Assembly (NCBI GenBank): GCA_023846275.1
Contig: CM043877.1
Coordinates: 11,019,107 to 11,083,106 of the forward strand
Source of the DNA: Vanilla planifolia
Lineage: Eukaryota > Streptophyta > Magnoliopsida > Asparagales > Orchidaceae
Reading direction: 5' to 3'
DNA: 64,000 bases
The translations under genes and the position numbers were made by a program. Below are positions 36,701 through 48,986 of this stretch, piece after piece. A model generated the notes under the pieces. That model worked only from the letters and a program-made list of their open reading frames with translations, ran no database searches and was not told the origin of the DNA. The number at the start of each line of letters is the position of its first letter. Positions within the stretch are counted from its first letter, which is position 1.

Positions 36701-37634
36701 TTGAACCGGTTTTGCTATTGAATATGACTAAGATTTATTGTTGATTCAAATTAAATCAAAACAAATTTCACACAAGTGAATTAAAAATGTTATATCTTAT
36801 GTATATTGTGCATTGCTTTGTGGAACCAAATGTTTTTGTGTTGATGTAGTGTCAAAATTGTATGGATAGCATAAATGTTTTTGCTGCGTGGAGTATTTCA
36901 AGCATCACAATTGTTTGTCATTCTCAAAGCTTGAATGGAGTGGGAGAATAAGATAAAAAAATTTCTTATGTGGCGCATAACGTTTGTACAGATGCAATAC
37001 TTCCACTTGAGCATTGCTTGGGAGAGTATTGTGTAATGCATTGTTTGCTGTAGTATGGTGGATGCTTCTCTAATCTCTATCGACATCACAATGATTAAAT
37101 TGCTTTATGGTGTGGAGCAATGAGTCTATTAAAAGGAAATAGATCCATTTGGGGGACTCGTTGAGCTATAAAGCTTAAGGTTATGAATAAGGAGTACTTA
37201 ATTGTACCTTGAAGTCTCAATATTATACTCAACCTATAATATAAAACTAAGTTTATTATGTTTACTTGTACTCAATATTATGTCTACATGCACATTTGTT
37301 TCAGTTTGGTTGTTCCATCCACATACATTTAAACCTTAGAGAGCTTGAACCTTTCAATTGGGAATATGCTTCCTCAAGTGTAGTTTTGTGCTAAAAACGC
37401 CATTGAATCCCTTCAGGTACACGGCTGTTGAATCATGTGCTTGAGTTGTCTTCGAGGCAGAATATTTCGGAGATTTATTTACATGTGCAAACAAACAACG
37501 ATGATGCCATTGCCTTCTATAAGAAATTTGGATTTGAGATCACGGAGACGATCGAGAACTACTATACTAATATCACCCCACCGGATTGCTATGTTCTCAG
37601 TAAGCTTCTTCCTTGCGTTAATTCTAAGAAATAA
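24760..37634 (+). CDS. NAA50: N-alpha-acetyltransferase NAA50, three exons
   Basis: This GNAT-fold enzyme transfers acetyl from acetyl-CoA to the N-terminal Met of nascent proteins and usually works with the ribosome-bound NatA complex. Exons are 24760-24895, 29007-29130 and 37417-37634, with gt-ag introns of 4.1 and 8.3 kb. Exon 1 encodes MGISLDSLRDKNLMQLKKLN and the conserved LFPVRYNDKYYADA. Exon 2 encodes CVGAIACRLEKKEGGAVRVY and the acetyl-CoA loop PYRGLGIG. Exon 3 encodes TRLLNHVLEL, EIYLHVQTNN and AIAFYKKFGFEITETIENYY, which carry the catalytic His and Tyr region. With the family reading the product is about 158 residues (164 in Arabidopsis). Exon 2 has one more base than that reading allows (see the separate entry). 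The gene is therefore either recently broken or the base is a sequence error. The first ATG matches the family start. Confidence 0.9.
25340..25680 (+). mobile_element. RTE-clade LINE fragment (3' end of ORF) in NAA50 intron 1
   Basis: The decayed plus-strand reading gives a run like Val-Glu-Met-Arg-Met-Leu-Arg-Leu-Met, then Asp-Glu-Cys-Asn-Tyr-Met-Arg-Val, Ile-Asp-Lys and Asn-Gly-Leu-Ser. This follows the order of the conserved C-terminal block of plant RTE-type reverse transcriptase proteins (AEMRMLRWM ... IREKVGVAPI ... RLRWFGHV). It is a short 5'-truncated fossil with several frame breaks. Its 3' limit is uncertain. Confidence 0.55.
26553..27620 (+). mobile_element. 3' end of a fossil Ty3/Gypsy element in NAA50 intron 1
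   Basis: The plus strand resembles the integrase C-terminus of plant Ty3/Gypsy elements (VGDLVWLCLE, LLKGLRKLKPIHYG, LPPYMDMHFVVNVNDL) and then the tail LPEDIILEERETMTRQGIKV. A polypurine-like ttggaggagatt precedes TGTTAGAGATAAG at about 27390, the likely start of a 3' LTR running to about 27620. A 75-80 base tandem duplication sits in the integrase part (26553-26703). The element is broken in several places, incomplete, and has no 5' part nearby. It looks old. Confidence 0.7.
29007..29130 (+). CDS. NAA50: NAA50 exon 2 with an apparent extra T
   Basis: The exon is 124 bases, but the family protein and the phases of exons 1 and 3 require 123. The frame is good from the acceptor through ACA TTG GGT GTT. 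There a run of five T (29100-29104) replaces the expected four, and strict reading then meets TAG within five codons. After the run, the frame that continues reads LAPYRGLGIG and splices correctly into exon 3. Apart from this base the exon looks under full constraint. Confidence 0.8.
30836..31030. repeat. Interspersed repeat, copy 2 (NAA50 intron 2)
   Basis: Partner of 22105-22310 in the same orientation, with words ggtgaggggtcat, gataatgtcctagagaagag and tttcacattggtta. Homologous DNA may continue to about 31190. Confidence 0.4.
32286..32400. repeat. 57-bp tandem duplication in NAA50 intron 2
   Basis: The unit containing gggtagcatga, atcatct and taatattctaa occurs twice head to tail (32286-32342 and 32343-32400) with about six differences. 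A (TA)n microsatellite follows at 32486-32507. Confidence 0.8.
35670..37496 (+). repeat. Segmental duplication, source copy (NAA50 intron 2 end plus start of exon 3)
   Basis: Homologous in the same orientation to 60280-61702. Landmarks in both are catcataaatttgaagtgag-like, agtgcttcttgttg, agaaacccgaagaaccattc, agtggagccactaattaaac and gtgctaaaaacgcca followed by the exon 3 acceptor. This copy has about 720 bases (36560-37280) that the other lacks. Confidence 0.88.
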
Positions 37635-40600
37635 TGCCATCTTCAAACCTTTTTTAACAGCTCAATGATGGAAATGATATTTAAGATTTGAGATGGTCAT
37701 ACTAACAATATTGAAGCTTTTGTGGTGTTTGCATGTTAGAAATGTTGGGTAAGTTTTAGATTTGGTTTGGATTTATTTATTTATTTATTTTTTTTTTTTG
37801 AAGTTCTGATTTTTGTCTTTGCTTTTTGGCTTTTGGGTGGGATTGAAAATTATGATACTAAGTGCTTGTATGGGTTTGATTAATAGAAAATAAGTTAAAA
37901 AATATTTTGTATTGTGTGATATTAAATTGTTATATCTTTAGTTATATGATATTGAATTTGATTAATTTATTTTTTTTATTTTTTATTTTGAAAGCCAAGA
38001 TGAATAATAATAATTTTATTATAAAGTAATAATTTGAATTAAATTTGATATGAGTTAAATTAAAACATTTTTGTGACGTAACATATTTCAATTTGGATGA
38101 CAATTTTGTCTTCTAATTGGAGATCTGATTTTGATGATTTTGATAATTGAGTAACTTCGATGTTTTATTGGGTTTATCTCAAAATTGTGATGATGATTTC
38201 AAGCTGATTCAATTTTGTGTTGATAAAATATATGAAATTTTAGTTGGAATTTTTACTCTCATTAGATTGTGTTGGGTATGTCTTTCAAGTTGATTGTAAT
38301 AATTGAAATAGTTTTTGTTGGATCAATCTATCTAGCTTGAATTTAATAGCATTGCCACATTCTACCATGATAAATGGGTTAGTCAAGCTATCTCCTTGTT
38401 GTCATGTTGGCTAAGAGATTTTCTTTGCATGTCTACCTCACATTTTGTGGGTTGCCATGGAGGGGCATTTATCTTGTTGTGTATTCTTCAAACATCAATA
38501 TCACTTAGCTCATGGAGAAGTGATTCATTGGAATAAAATTGAATTATTATAGGTTATATTATTTAGTATTTAAAAAAATTAAAAGTTTAGTTATTTTTTA
38601 AATCTTATGTTATTAAAAAAATATAATATTTCAAAAGAGGAAGGTGAATCATATAAGTGTGCAAATTATTAGAAATTCAAAGACATCAAATTAGTTGAAA
38701 TTGAAATTTTTAAGCAATAAAATAGAAGAGTAATGTTTTATAATATTAAGTAATTGATTAATTTATAAATTTAGAGGTATCACAAAAATTTAAAAAATTA
38801 GCAAATGGATTTGAAAAATGATAATAATTGATTGGAATATCTTGAAATAAAAAGGAGATGTCAATATAATAATTGTTTTATAGATAAATTGTTTTTAATA
38901 ATAAAATAAATATTTTAAATTTTTTTAGTTTTTTAAAAAATTGTTAAAATATTAAATTATGTTTAAAAAATATGAAAATTAATTGACATGTAAAAATCAC
39001 TAAGTAAATCATACGAATGTAGTCAACAAAATTTTGGATTTTATCTAGTTGACATATTTCATAAATGAAATCAATTACTAATTTTTAAAATTTTATTTTA
39101 TTTTTATTTCCTAAAACCTTAAAACCTAACTAGTGAAAGAAAATCGAGTGACAATGAATTCAAGCAACAAATACAGGTGAAAGAGGAAATGATGTAATTG
39201 TTAGGAGAAGAGGAAGAATCCTATGAAAGAATAGGTGCGTTAGTTGAGGAAAGAGAGATTAGAGAGAGGAATTGTTGATTGAGGCTTTAAAATGAGGAAC
39301 TCTGGCTACTGTGAGAAATTTTGAGTGATTTAGAAAAAAATCTTAAGTATGGCAACCAAGAAGTGCGAGAAAAGAAAAGAAAATAGGAATTTGAGTGGGT
39401 AGTTCCAAGAGAAATTGAGAAGATAGTTTAGAAAAGCTCCTAAGTGAAGATCTAACAAGGAAGATTGAAGAATTCATGAAGGGTAATTTTGCTAACAAAC
39501 AAATCTTATGGCGATACCATCACAAATAAATAAAATCGAGCCACATAAGCTTGCTAGTATGTATACATATAATTGATGTAATGTTGTTCGATGCATAATA
39601 ATCTCATTAGGAATTTGAACTTTGATTCGAGAAACCAAAAGATGATTGAATCGATTGATTATAATGACATCAAATGTTTAATCTCATGTTTATTTAAGCA
39701 TGATTATGAACTATAAGCTGATGTTTAAAATGAATTCTTACAAGTGAAAATAAAAGAGAAGATAAAAAAGAAAAAAAAGAGAGAACAATAAGTGTTAAGT
39801 TCTAACTATAAAAACATAATTTTAAAGATTTATAAATAGTGATTATCCAAAGTGACATATCTTATTCTAATGTATGAATTGAATGTGGAGTGAGAAGATT
39901 CATCATCAGGGTGTATCTTATTCTAAATTATGTTTTGAAGTTATAGCCTATAATTATTAAAATGGATAAATCTCTTGTCTTAGAATTAAACTAAAAGAGA
40001 AAGAAAAATTTGTAATAAATATAAAAGAAAGAGTTTTTAAAAACATTTATATGTTTTCTTTTAAAAGAATATCAGATGAATTTAAAAGAAAAGGATGAAA
40101 TTTACATATATATTTTTTATTTACAACTTTATATGTTTGATTATGTGATTTCAACACAACATACACCATTGCATCAAATCTATTGTTTTTCATATTTGTT
40201 ATATATCACAAATCTAGTGACTTGGTTGATTTAGTCTGTTTTATAGTCTAACACCAGTAAATGAAGAGATATAACATGAGATTTTAGGAGACCAATGAGA
40301 GATAGTGTTTTTATTTATTTGGTTATAGATATTTATTTATTTTTATATCATGATATGTAAGTTATTGTTATAGTTGGTTTTCACTTAATTAGATATGGAC
40401 ATATAGTTTTACTTTTATTATACTAATACTTGTATAATTTTTGTTTATAAAAGGCAATGTATTAGTTTTTTGTGAATTTAAGTTTGGTTTTAAAATTATG
40501 ATCATTTCTTTTTTACTATAAAAAGTGATTTTCAAAAAAAAAAAAAAGAAGATGATGATTATGGCATCACTTGAAAAGGTAGGTTGGTCATGGCATTTAC

Positions 40601-41128
40601 TAAGAGGGATACCAGGGGATGTCCTCATGTAGACTAGTACATGAAGCACATAATTGTATAGATTTTACTTTTGCTTGTTTGCACTCCTTAGTTGTTTTTT
40701 TTTATTTGGTTTTCTCAAATCATTTAAACCATTAATTTATTAATCTAATGCATCAACCTTAATAGAATAAAGGTTGCACCTTATTCAACTTTTCTTAAAA
40801 GTTTCATGCCATTTCTCTCATTAATGGCAACATTTCAAGTGTCATAGGTTTGTCAATTATTAAGGACAATCAAGTACTTTACAAAAATTTGATAATTATT
40901 ATTATTTTATTAAAAGTTAAGTTAATTTTTTAAATCTTTGATCTAAATGACAAGTAATTTCTCTTATAAATTTTAAAATAAATTACTTGTTATATAAAAA
41001 AAATATTTTCTCATAAGCACAATTTTCTATAGATGTCAAAGTTTTGTAAAATTAAAATTGTAGGACTTCAAATGAAATGCATTATTTTTATAATTTTTTA
41101 AAAAAATTTATCATCATTCAATAATTAA
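37635..41128. other. AT-rich intergenic DNA downstream of NAA50
   Basis: No gene, RNA or element was recognised. The NAA50 3' UTR occupies an unknown first part. The open frame at 40389-40649 (minus) has no family resemblance. Confidence 0.6.
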
Positions 41129-42691
41129 TGTAAGACAATATGCTCAAAACCTATTTTAGCTCATAGACAATTGAGAAAGGACTTACACTAATTTTAATAA
41201 AAGAAATTTCAATCTAAAAAATCCAATGATCTTCAAGTAAGTAAAAACTTTTTCAGAAGTTAAAGACTTACACTAATTTTAATAAAAGAAATCTCAACCT
41301 AAAAAAAATTTGGTTTTAAATAACACATATTTAAGTATTCATGTTGATGGTAAAGTGACAAGATACACAGATAAATGGAGTTTATAGAAGACTAAACAAG
41401 AATTCACATAATCTCATGCACTAACAAGAGAGTTGGGTGTGATGAATAAATTTTTTTAATTATAAAATAAAGTAGTTAAGGACTTTCTTGATGATTGGAT
41501 GCTTTAGTTGATATTGGATAATGAGTTAGGATCCCCTTTTGAACATTTTGCTTACCTTTCTAAGACACCTTCAAAATTATACCGCCAGATTTTGCACAAA
41601 TAATATCCTTGTATCACACAAACTTAGTTGTAGCACTTCATTACTTTATTCAAAAGTTGATCACTTATAACATGATGAGTATCCTTATTTATTATACCGC
41701 CAGATTTTGCACAAATAATATCCTTGTATCACACAAACTTAGTTTTAGCACTTCATTACTTTATTCAAAAGTTGATCACTTGTAGCATGATGAGTATCCT
41801 TATTTATAAAGATCTTAAGGGTACAATAGTAAGTTGTTAACTTAGGAATACAAAAGGATATTTAAAATACTAAAATATATATTTTTGAAATTTTAAAAGA
41901 TATTTTATAATTCTAAAAGTTACCACAAATTATAAAATAAATATTTTAAAGTTTGCCAAAAAATTGAAAAATTTTTGAATTAAAAGCTGCAAAATTAATT
42001 GAATTGAGTTCTCAAATAGTATATACATTTTGGGCAATTGTAACGACGAGGCGGCAAGTGATGTGAATAACACAAGCAGAGAGGCGTGTGATGCATATGG
42101 TCTGATTTTTTGGTCAATACGGGTCTAAGCCAATCTGCATCAGTTAACAGATCGACGCACATGTTTTGGGTCAGGTGTGGGTCAAGTAGGCAAAGCAGGT
42201 CAGTGCTGACTGATAGGTCGTCTTGGTTGGTGCGGTCGACGTGAGAGGTGCATGGGCCGATGTGGGCCATGACACCAATGTTGATGGCACTAGTACGATG
42301 ACAGACAGTGGCAGAGGTGACAGACGATGATAGGAACAACCCAACGCAAATTTTAACTCTTTGGAAGTCATTTTTCAACCAAATTTTACTCAAACAGAAT
42401 TATGGGCTACTAAAGGGATGACTAGTACTGAATTTAAAGCTAGAAATATCCGAATGACTACCAATTATTTTTCAAATGACTGAAATGAAACTATAGAAGT
42501 AAATAACTTGATGAACAAATGAAAGCAAAAAAATATGTAATAAATAAGGGTTAATTATAATTAAGCCCCATAATAAAAATGATAATGGAGACTAATAAGT
42601 AGAGGGGTCAATTTTGGTACGACTCTAAGTTCAAATAAGACTAGTATGTCTCCAAATAAAATATTTACATAATGTATTAGATGCTACTACA
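41129..42691 (-). repeat. Left (3') LTR of the minus-strand Ty3/Gypsy fossil
   Basis: Matches 48987-50413 along its whole length, from ctcatagacaattgagaaag near its start to the gatgctactac / gacgctattac end. It contains an internal tandem duplication of about 115 bases (41579-41810), which makes it longer than its partner. Confidence 0.82.
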
Positions 42692-43310
42692 CCATCCTAT
42701 CCAAGTAGAAAAGAACTCAATTTTATGGAGTTAGGGTGAAATCTTTGATATTGCTCTAATAACTTTGGCTTTAGACGGCGAAGCTCCTCTTTAGTAATCC
42801 AAGTGTCTTGAGAGGTGAGATGACATTGTTATTATACAAAAAATCATGGTTGTGTTTGATTTTGTATGAAAATTATTTGATTATCTAATATTTGTTCCAC
42901 TTGATCTCTTAACTCATTAGATGAGATTAAATGTATTGGTGGGACAGGTTTATTCGGCAATGATGGTGAAAGCTCAAAAGACTTGCTCGATATTAGGCAT
43001 GGTTCTTGATAAGGTCAGAGATCCTGAATATTAAAGGTAGCACTTATTCCATAATCTTTATGTAAATCTAAAACATACGCATTGATACTTTGTTTTTTCA
43101 CAATTATAATGGTTCAGCACCACGAGCATGCAATTTTCTAAGTGTTTCTGGTAGGAATCTCTCAAACCTAACACGGATCATCACATAATCATCCTTAGCA
43201 AATTCTTTAGGTTGTTTATGAGAATTTGCTAGTAGTTTATATACTTTATTATTTAAATTATTTTGTTCGATAATGTATTTATGTAATAATAAATATGATG
43301 AGTAAAAGAC

Positions 43311-46300
43311 TGTTATACCCGGTAAAATATTATAGGTTTAATCTTCAATAATTCGAATTGTGGCTTGGATGATTTCAGATCGACAGTAGGATGAGCCAGG
43401 AGCTCAATTGGAGGCTATTAGAATTTCTGAAATTTTCTGGGGATTTTTCGGAGCACCGAGGAAATTTTTAAGTAATTTTCCCTGTTTAATTGGATTTTTG
43501 GAAATTCGAAAATCTATTTAAATCGGTCCATTAGACTGGAATTTGGTTTTTACCGCGCGTGAACCGGACCGGTTCAGCGAAGGCGGGGGCGGTTCGCCGA
43601 GTACGTTTGCGCGTGCGTTTGGATAAGCCACGGATAAGCGGATCGGACGGACGAGAACAGCGGTGGAGATTAACCGGCTGATCGGGGTTAAGCGGCGTTA
43701 TTAGAAGGTCAACCGGCGCTTAATGGATTCTTAACGGGTTATTACCGATTTAAGCGGGGTATTTAACTGAACTGTTTCGGACTTTAGGGTTTCGAACGGC
43801 GGCGAGAGACGAGGTGTTCGCGGCGAACGGCGGTGATTTCCGGCAGCCTTTCAAGGGGCTTTTTGTACCTGGAGGTTCGCGGGACCGAGGAGAATCGATT
43901 GGTGCCGGTTTCGTTCGGCGAGGAGCTGCGGTTGATCGCGTGCGGGCTTCACCGTCGCCGGCGACGAGCAAAGGTAGGGAATTCGGTTTAAATTAGTTAA
44001 TTAGCAAATTAAAAATATGGATTATTTTGCAATTAGCTACTTGAGCATGCGGATAAGGTTTTTTTGGAATTGATTAATGCAAATTATTGATTTTAGTAGG
44101 AAATTCGGTTTTAAATTAGTTAATTAGCAATTTAAAAATATGGATTATTTTGCAATTAGCTACCGGAGCATGCGAATTGTGGTTTTTGAAATTTATTAAT
44201 GCAAATTATTGATTTTAGCATTTTAGGGTTTTCGGAAAAAAAAAAAAATTACACCGCCGAATTTGGAAATTTTACCGAGCAATTGTTGATTCGATTATGT
44301 GCTTAATCATGTTAAGATAGTATCAAATGCTGAAATTTGTTTAATTTCATATAATTGTTAAAATGAGAATTGGATGAAACTTCGGCGGAAATTTTGATTT
44401 GAATCTTAGAAATTAGTGACATTATTGATAAATTAGGATAGTACGAACATCGGATGTTACTTCTCTTTGATCTCGGTCGCCGGAAATCGACGGGGAAAAC
44501 GAAATTTTCCGGAGGAATCGTCGGCTAGGGTTTCGCGGGCGCCGGGCGGAGGAAGGAGATGGATTAGATTAATTTCGGTTTAGTTAATTAAGTAATTGTA
44601 ATTATTCAAATATTAATAATAATTAAATACTAAACGTCGGCTGGAAAATTTGATTAAATGTTCGGCCGGTGGGTTCGCGGTTCAGCGCGAGGATTTTGAA
44701 CCGGCAGCGAAAACCGGTTCAGCGGGATTCGGGCGGACGAACGGGCGGAGGAAAAATTTAATTCGGAAATTAATCCGAATTTTCGGGAAATATGTGGAAT
44801 TTAAATTTTAATTCGGAAATTAATCCGAATTTTCGGGAAAAGGATATATGTGGAATTAAAAATTTAAATTCGGAAATTTATTCCGAATTTCGGAAAATGG
44901 ATAAGGGCAGAAATTGATATTGGAAATTAAAGTTTCCTGAAGTGAGAAAAAGGTGATTTTTGGAAATCACATAGCCAGTTGAAATTGACTGTTGGAAATT
45001 ATCCATAAATTCAGTACAGCTGGATTAGTTGGAAGGAAGTGTGACACTTGGGTAAGTGCTACCAGAATAGTCAGAATTTTGGTACAATTTGTGTTGCTTG
45101 GATGGCAATGGCATGATTTGAGTCAGTTTACTCAGTGTTGGCATATTTCACGGATTGGCATATTGGATCGGACTACTATAGGTCCTATATGATGTTTTAG
45201 GGTAGTTGTGGTAGGTAACTGTGCGGTACAGACTTAACTTTCACAGTATACATGTGGACTGGTATGCGCCTTGTTGTATCTGGACACATGTTGCCGAATC
45301 TTGGAGTTAGAGCTGGCAATGACTGTAGGGGCGTGGCTTCTATGGAAATTGTTGGGAGAGGACTTCTTGTGACGGTGGCTGAGTCGATCTCTTCTGGTCC
45401 ACGAGTGTAGGCCTGCGCGCCTGAGAGTGGCATCGGCAGGGGTGACTCGCCGTGGCTAGCCAAGTGTGTAGGCCTGCGTGCCTGAGGGTGGCAGGGGTGT
45501 CTCACGTTGGCTAGAGATCTATGTGACGGGTTTGTCTATAGTCTCCAGAAGATTGATTGACGTGAGACGCTGCGGTGTCGGGTGCTAGGCGTTGTGATGC
45601 GTGCGCAGAGATGGGCGTGTCCCGCTGGCATGCTTTGCCTAGGCGCCATGCGTGCGCAGAGATGGGCGTGTCCCGCTGGCATGCTGCCTGGGAGCACAGA
45701 GGAGAGCTACTCTGTTGTGACTGGGGGTGACTGTGGTTGGTCAGAGTCTGGAACTGAGAGTGCCTTTCCACCCTACATTGTTATGCTGTATTCCTATACT
45801 CTTGCTATTATCCTTCTTTTGCATGTGAGTTTTTACTAGCTGTCTTTCCTACTGGGCGTAGCTCATTCTTTTTTTATCTATATTTTCCAGTGGCTCGGCA
45901 GACTTGACGCCACCCAGATTAGGTGGGATCGTGGTCAGCAGGCTAGGGAAGGATATCTGATCTGTGATTTTTTGAGACATTTTGGTTAGTGTGATTTATA
46001 CTATTTGATGTATTCAGGGAGACTGTTATTCTTATGTCATGTAATATGTGGGGGTGATTCTGACTTATGTATCTAGTTAGATGATATTGTATTTGTTGGA
46101 CTTGGATCTTATTCTTGTGATGTAGTTTCCATTCACTGTCTTACTTTATTGTCTTGGTGGTATAGTGTGTGGAGTGCCATATTTTATCTGAGGATGTTAT
46201 GTATTTTATTTTTGATGGTGAGGTCATTACATGACTATGGAACTTAATCGTGGGGGTTCAGACTTCTATTAGACCGGTTCTCCTATCAGTATGGGTTAGG

Positions 46301-46555
46301 AGTATTGGGTCTAGTAGGAGTAACATTGCGCGAGTCCATCTGTTAATTCAGGAGTCATGAACCTGATTTGAAGGTGTACCCGGGAGATGGGATCCACATT
46401 GTTAAGGAAAGTAGGTGTGTAATGATGTGTTATATCCTATGTTTTTCGTAGGCTACTCAGGTTGGTATGGGACGATCTGAGCTGTCTATATGTTAAAAAA
46501 AAAAAAAAAAAAAATATATGCCAAAAATCAGCCTAGGAAAAAATGGGGTGTAACA
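43311..46555 (+). mobile_element. Solo LTR (3.2 kb) of a long-LTR Ty3/Gypsy-like family, inserted in the older element
   Basis: Starts TGTTATACCC, ends GGGGTGTAACA, and is flanked on both sides by AAGAC, a perfect 5 bp target duplication. It is homologous end to end to 50959-54037 and has no internal domains, so it is a solo LTR left by recombination between the two LTRs of one element. It is notably GC-rich (43550-43980), contains local tandem repeats, and has an A-run just before the end (46495-46514). The orientation is inferred from the TATA box of its sister and from this A-run. Termini and LTR length suggest a Tekay/Del-type chromovirus, though no protein supports that here. Confidence 0.87.
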
Positions 46556-48986
46556 AAGACTCAACAGACTTAGAAGTACAAAAATTATGATGCAAGAGAA
46601 TCAAATAAATAAGACTTCGATGATAAGTTTTAAAGTAGATTTTAAAAAAATTCGAACTCATTGTTCGATTAGTAAACTCAAAAGTATGAAAATAAATAAT
46701 CCCACTTTGATATATTTTTCCCTTTTAGGTTACAAAGAAGATGGTTTAAGTTTTGTTTAATTAATTTTTTTATCTTTTTGGATATGATAAATTAATAGGA
46801 ATTTAAGTCTTGAACTAATAGATTAATTTGGATATGTAGTAAATGTGATAGTAAGGCATTGGAAACCAGTTTTATAATATGTTGAATATCTCTTAGTAAG
46901 AGTGTGTTTAGCAAGTCATCAAGAAACAAATCTATTAAGTCTTTTAATAAAGGGTAGATGACAGCTAGTGGGGTTTGTATATTTGTACTAGTTTTCTCAA
47001 TTGCCATAAATCAGATAACATCACCATTGGTTATATCCCTCATAATCTCAGCTAATAAAATGATAATAAGTAATTTTTCTTTTCCTTTATCTTTTTTTTT
47101 TGGAGTATTTTGGTTAGAAAATTTTTTAGAAGGTGAAGGGTATAACATGATCTTCTTTTCTTCGTATATGGAGGTACAAGTATTGACTCTTCTATTTTGG
47201 GTAACATCTCGATCGTATAACTAAGGTCTTCTTAAGATAATGCTACCTACCTATATTGGGAAAATATCACATCATAATTTCTTAACATATTCATTAAAAT
47301 TTAAAGGAACACAATACCTTTGTTGTATAGAGATTGAAGTTTTATTCATCAATATAATATAGGTGGGGATGGTTTATAGGTGTTAAACCTATCCTTTTAG
47401 CAGCATTCTATACTATCGTATTAATATAACTATCGCTATCTATAACAATCTTACATGGTTGATTTTTAATCATAATAAACGTATTAAAGATGTTAGTTTT
47501 TTGCTAATCATCAAATGATCCTGATATAATCAAAGTGCATCTCACGATAGCTAGGTGTAATTTCATATAATAAAGACTTTCACCTAGTGTTTGTAATTTT
47601 TCTTTAGCTTTCTTATTTGGTTGTATAACCTGTTTTTTCTCAACTTTAATGTTTTTCTCTATCTCTTTTTCTCTGTCTATGTGTAGAGCTCTCTTAGGGC
47701 ATTAGATTGTGAAATGTCCTCTCCCATAACAACAATAATACTCAACTCTAAAACTAGTAGATGGTTTTGTTTGAGGGTTGGATTCGACTAGTTGGTGGTA
47801 TGGGTAGAGGGGCATGAGTTGCTTGTAGAATAGATGTATTAAGAATAGTGGAAGTGGTGGTACAAGTTTAAGGGTGGGAAGTAGATAAAGGAATCTCACT
47901 CTTATGGGCAATCAATCCTTTTAATTTTTCTACATCACGGGCTACTTTATATGCCTTTTCTAAACTAATAATATTTCTCACATATAACTCAACTTGAATA
48001 GACTCCCTCAGCTCAGTTCAAAATTGAGAAAACACTACTTAATTTGGCTCTTACACACCACATCTAAGCATATAATCCTCAAATTTAGTAATACACTTGT
48101 TAACAGTCTTTGAAACTTGAGATAAACATTATCATTTATCCAAAAGGTCACATGAATTAGAGATTGGCACATGTTTAACTCATAGGTGAATTTTGAGTTC
48201 TTCACATGATCAAGGTAATGGTTGATCTTCATCAATATACCGCTTTTCTAATGAGTGAACAAATGATCTAGCATATGATGTGAGCCTAATTTTTATAAAT
48301 TTATATTTTCTGTACTCACTTAGATCATACTAATCAAAATAATGCTCAATTCTCATTTCTTAATATTGATATGCTCTAGGATCTAAACTATCATGAAATG
48401 TCAGAGTTTCTAATTTAACCATGTTGACCTGATGCTCATCATCCTTATCATGTCTTCTATCATAAGTTTGTAAGAGTAGCTTAACACATAGGTTAATGTT
48501 TTAGTTGGTTGGGTTCATTTTCAGTGGACATTTTCCTAACTTCAGAGTCACATGTCATCCAACTTGATCTACTGTCTCTATGTTGTTCCAATCGGTCTAA
48601 ATATGTTTCTAAGATTGCTATAAGATTTTGCATTGAATGAGTTAGTTTTAGAATTGTTTATTATATTATTGGGTTTATGATTGATTGTGATGGTTGAGAA
48701 TTTTATATTTTATATTATTTTTTAGACATAATGATCATAAACTATTGAGTTGAAAACAAAGTTCTTAATTTGAAATCATAAAAAATAAATAAATCTCAAA
48801 ATCTAATAATAAGAGATCATATAACTAAAGAGATGTTATATTATCAAACATGAATAATATTTTTTAATATATTTTTGAATAACTTTGAGAATTTAAAAAC
48901 AAATACATAAAATTAAAAAATGACTATTTTATGAAAAATTAAAAGCATAAAAGTTTCTAAAGCTAATCATTCTTTAATACTAAAGT

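Noticed and set aside
41579-41810. CRISPR-like or satellite array, from two near-identical 115-base units
   Set aside because: There are only two units, in an LTR of a plant retrotransposon, with no spacers. It is a simple tandem duplication.
45582-45839. 85-codon open frame with a repeated Met-Arg-Ala-Gln-Arg-Trp-Ala-Cys-Pro motif
   Set aside because: It is a by-product of a tandem repeat inside the LTR. The sister LTR does not preserve the frame and nothing in it resembles a protein family.
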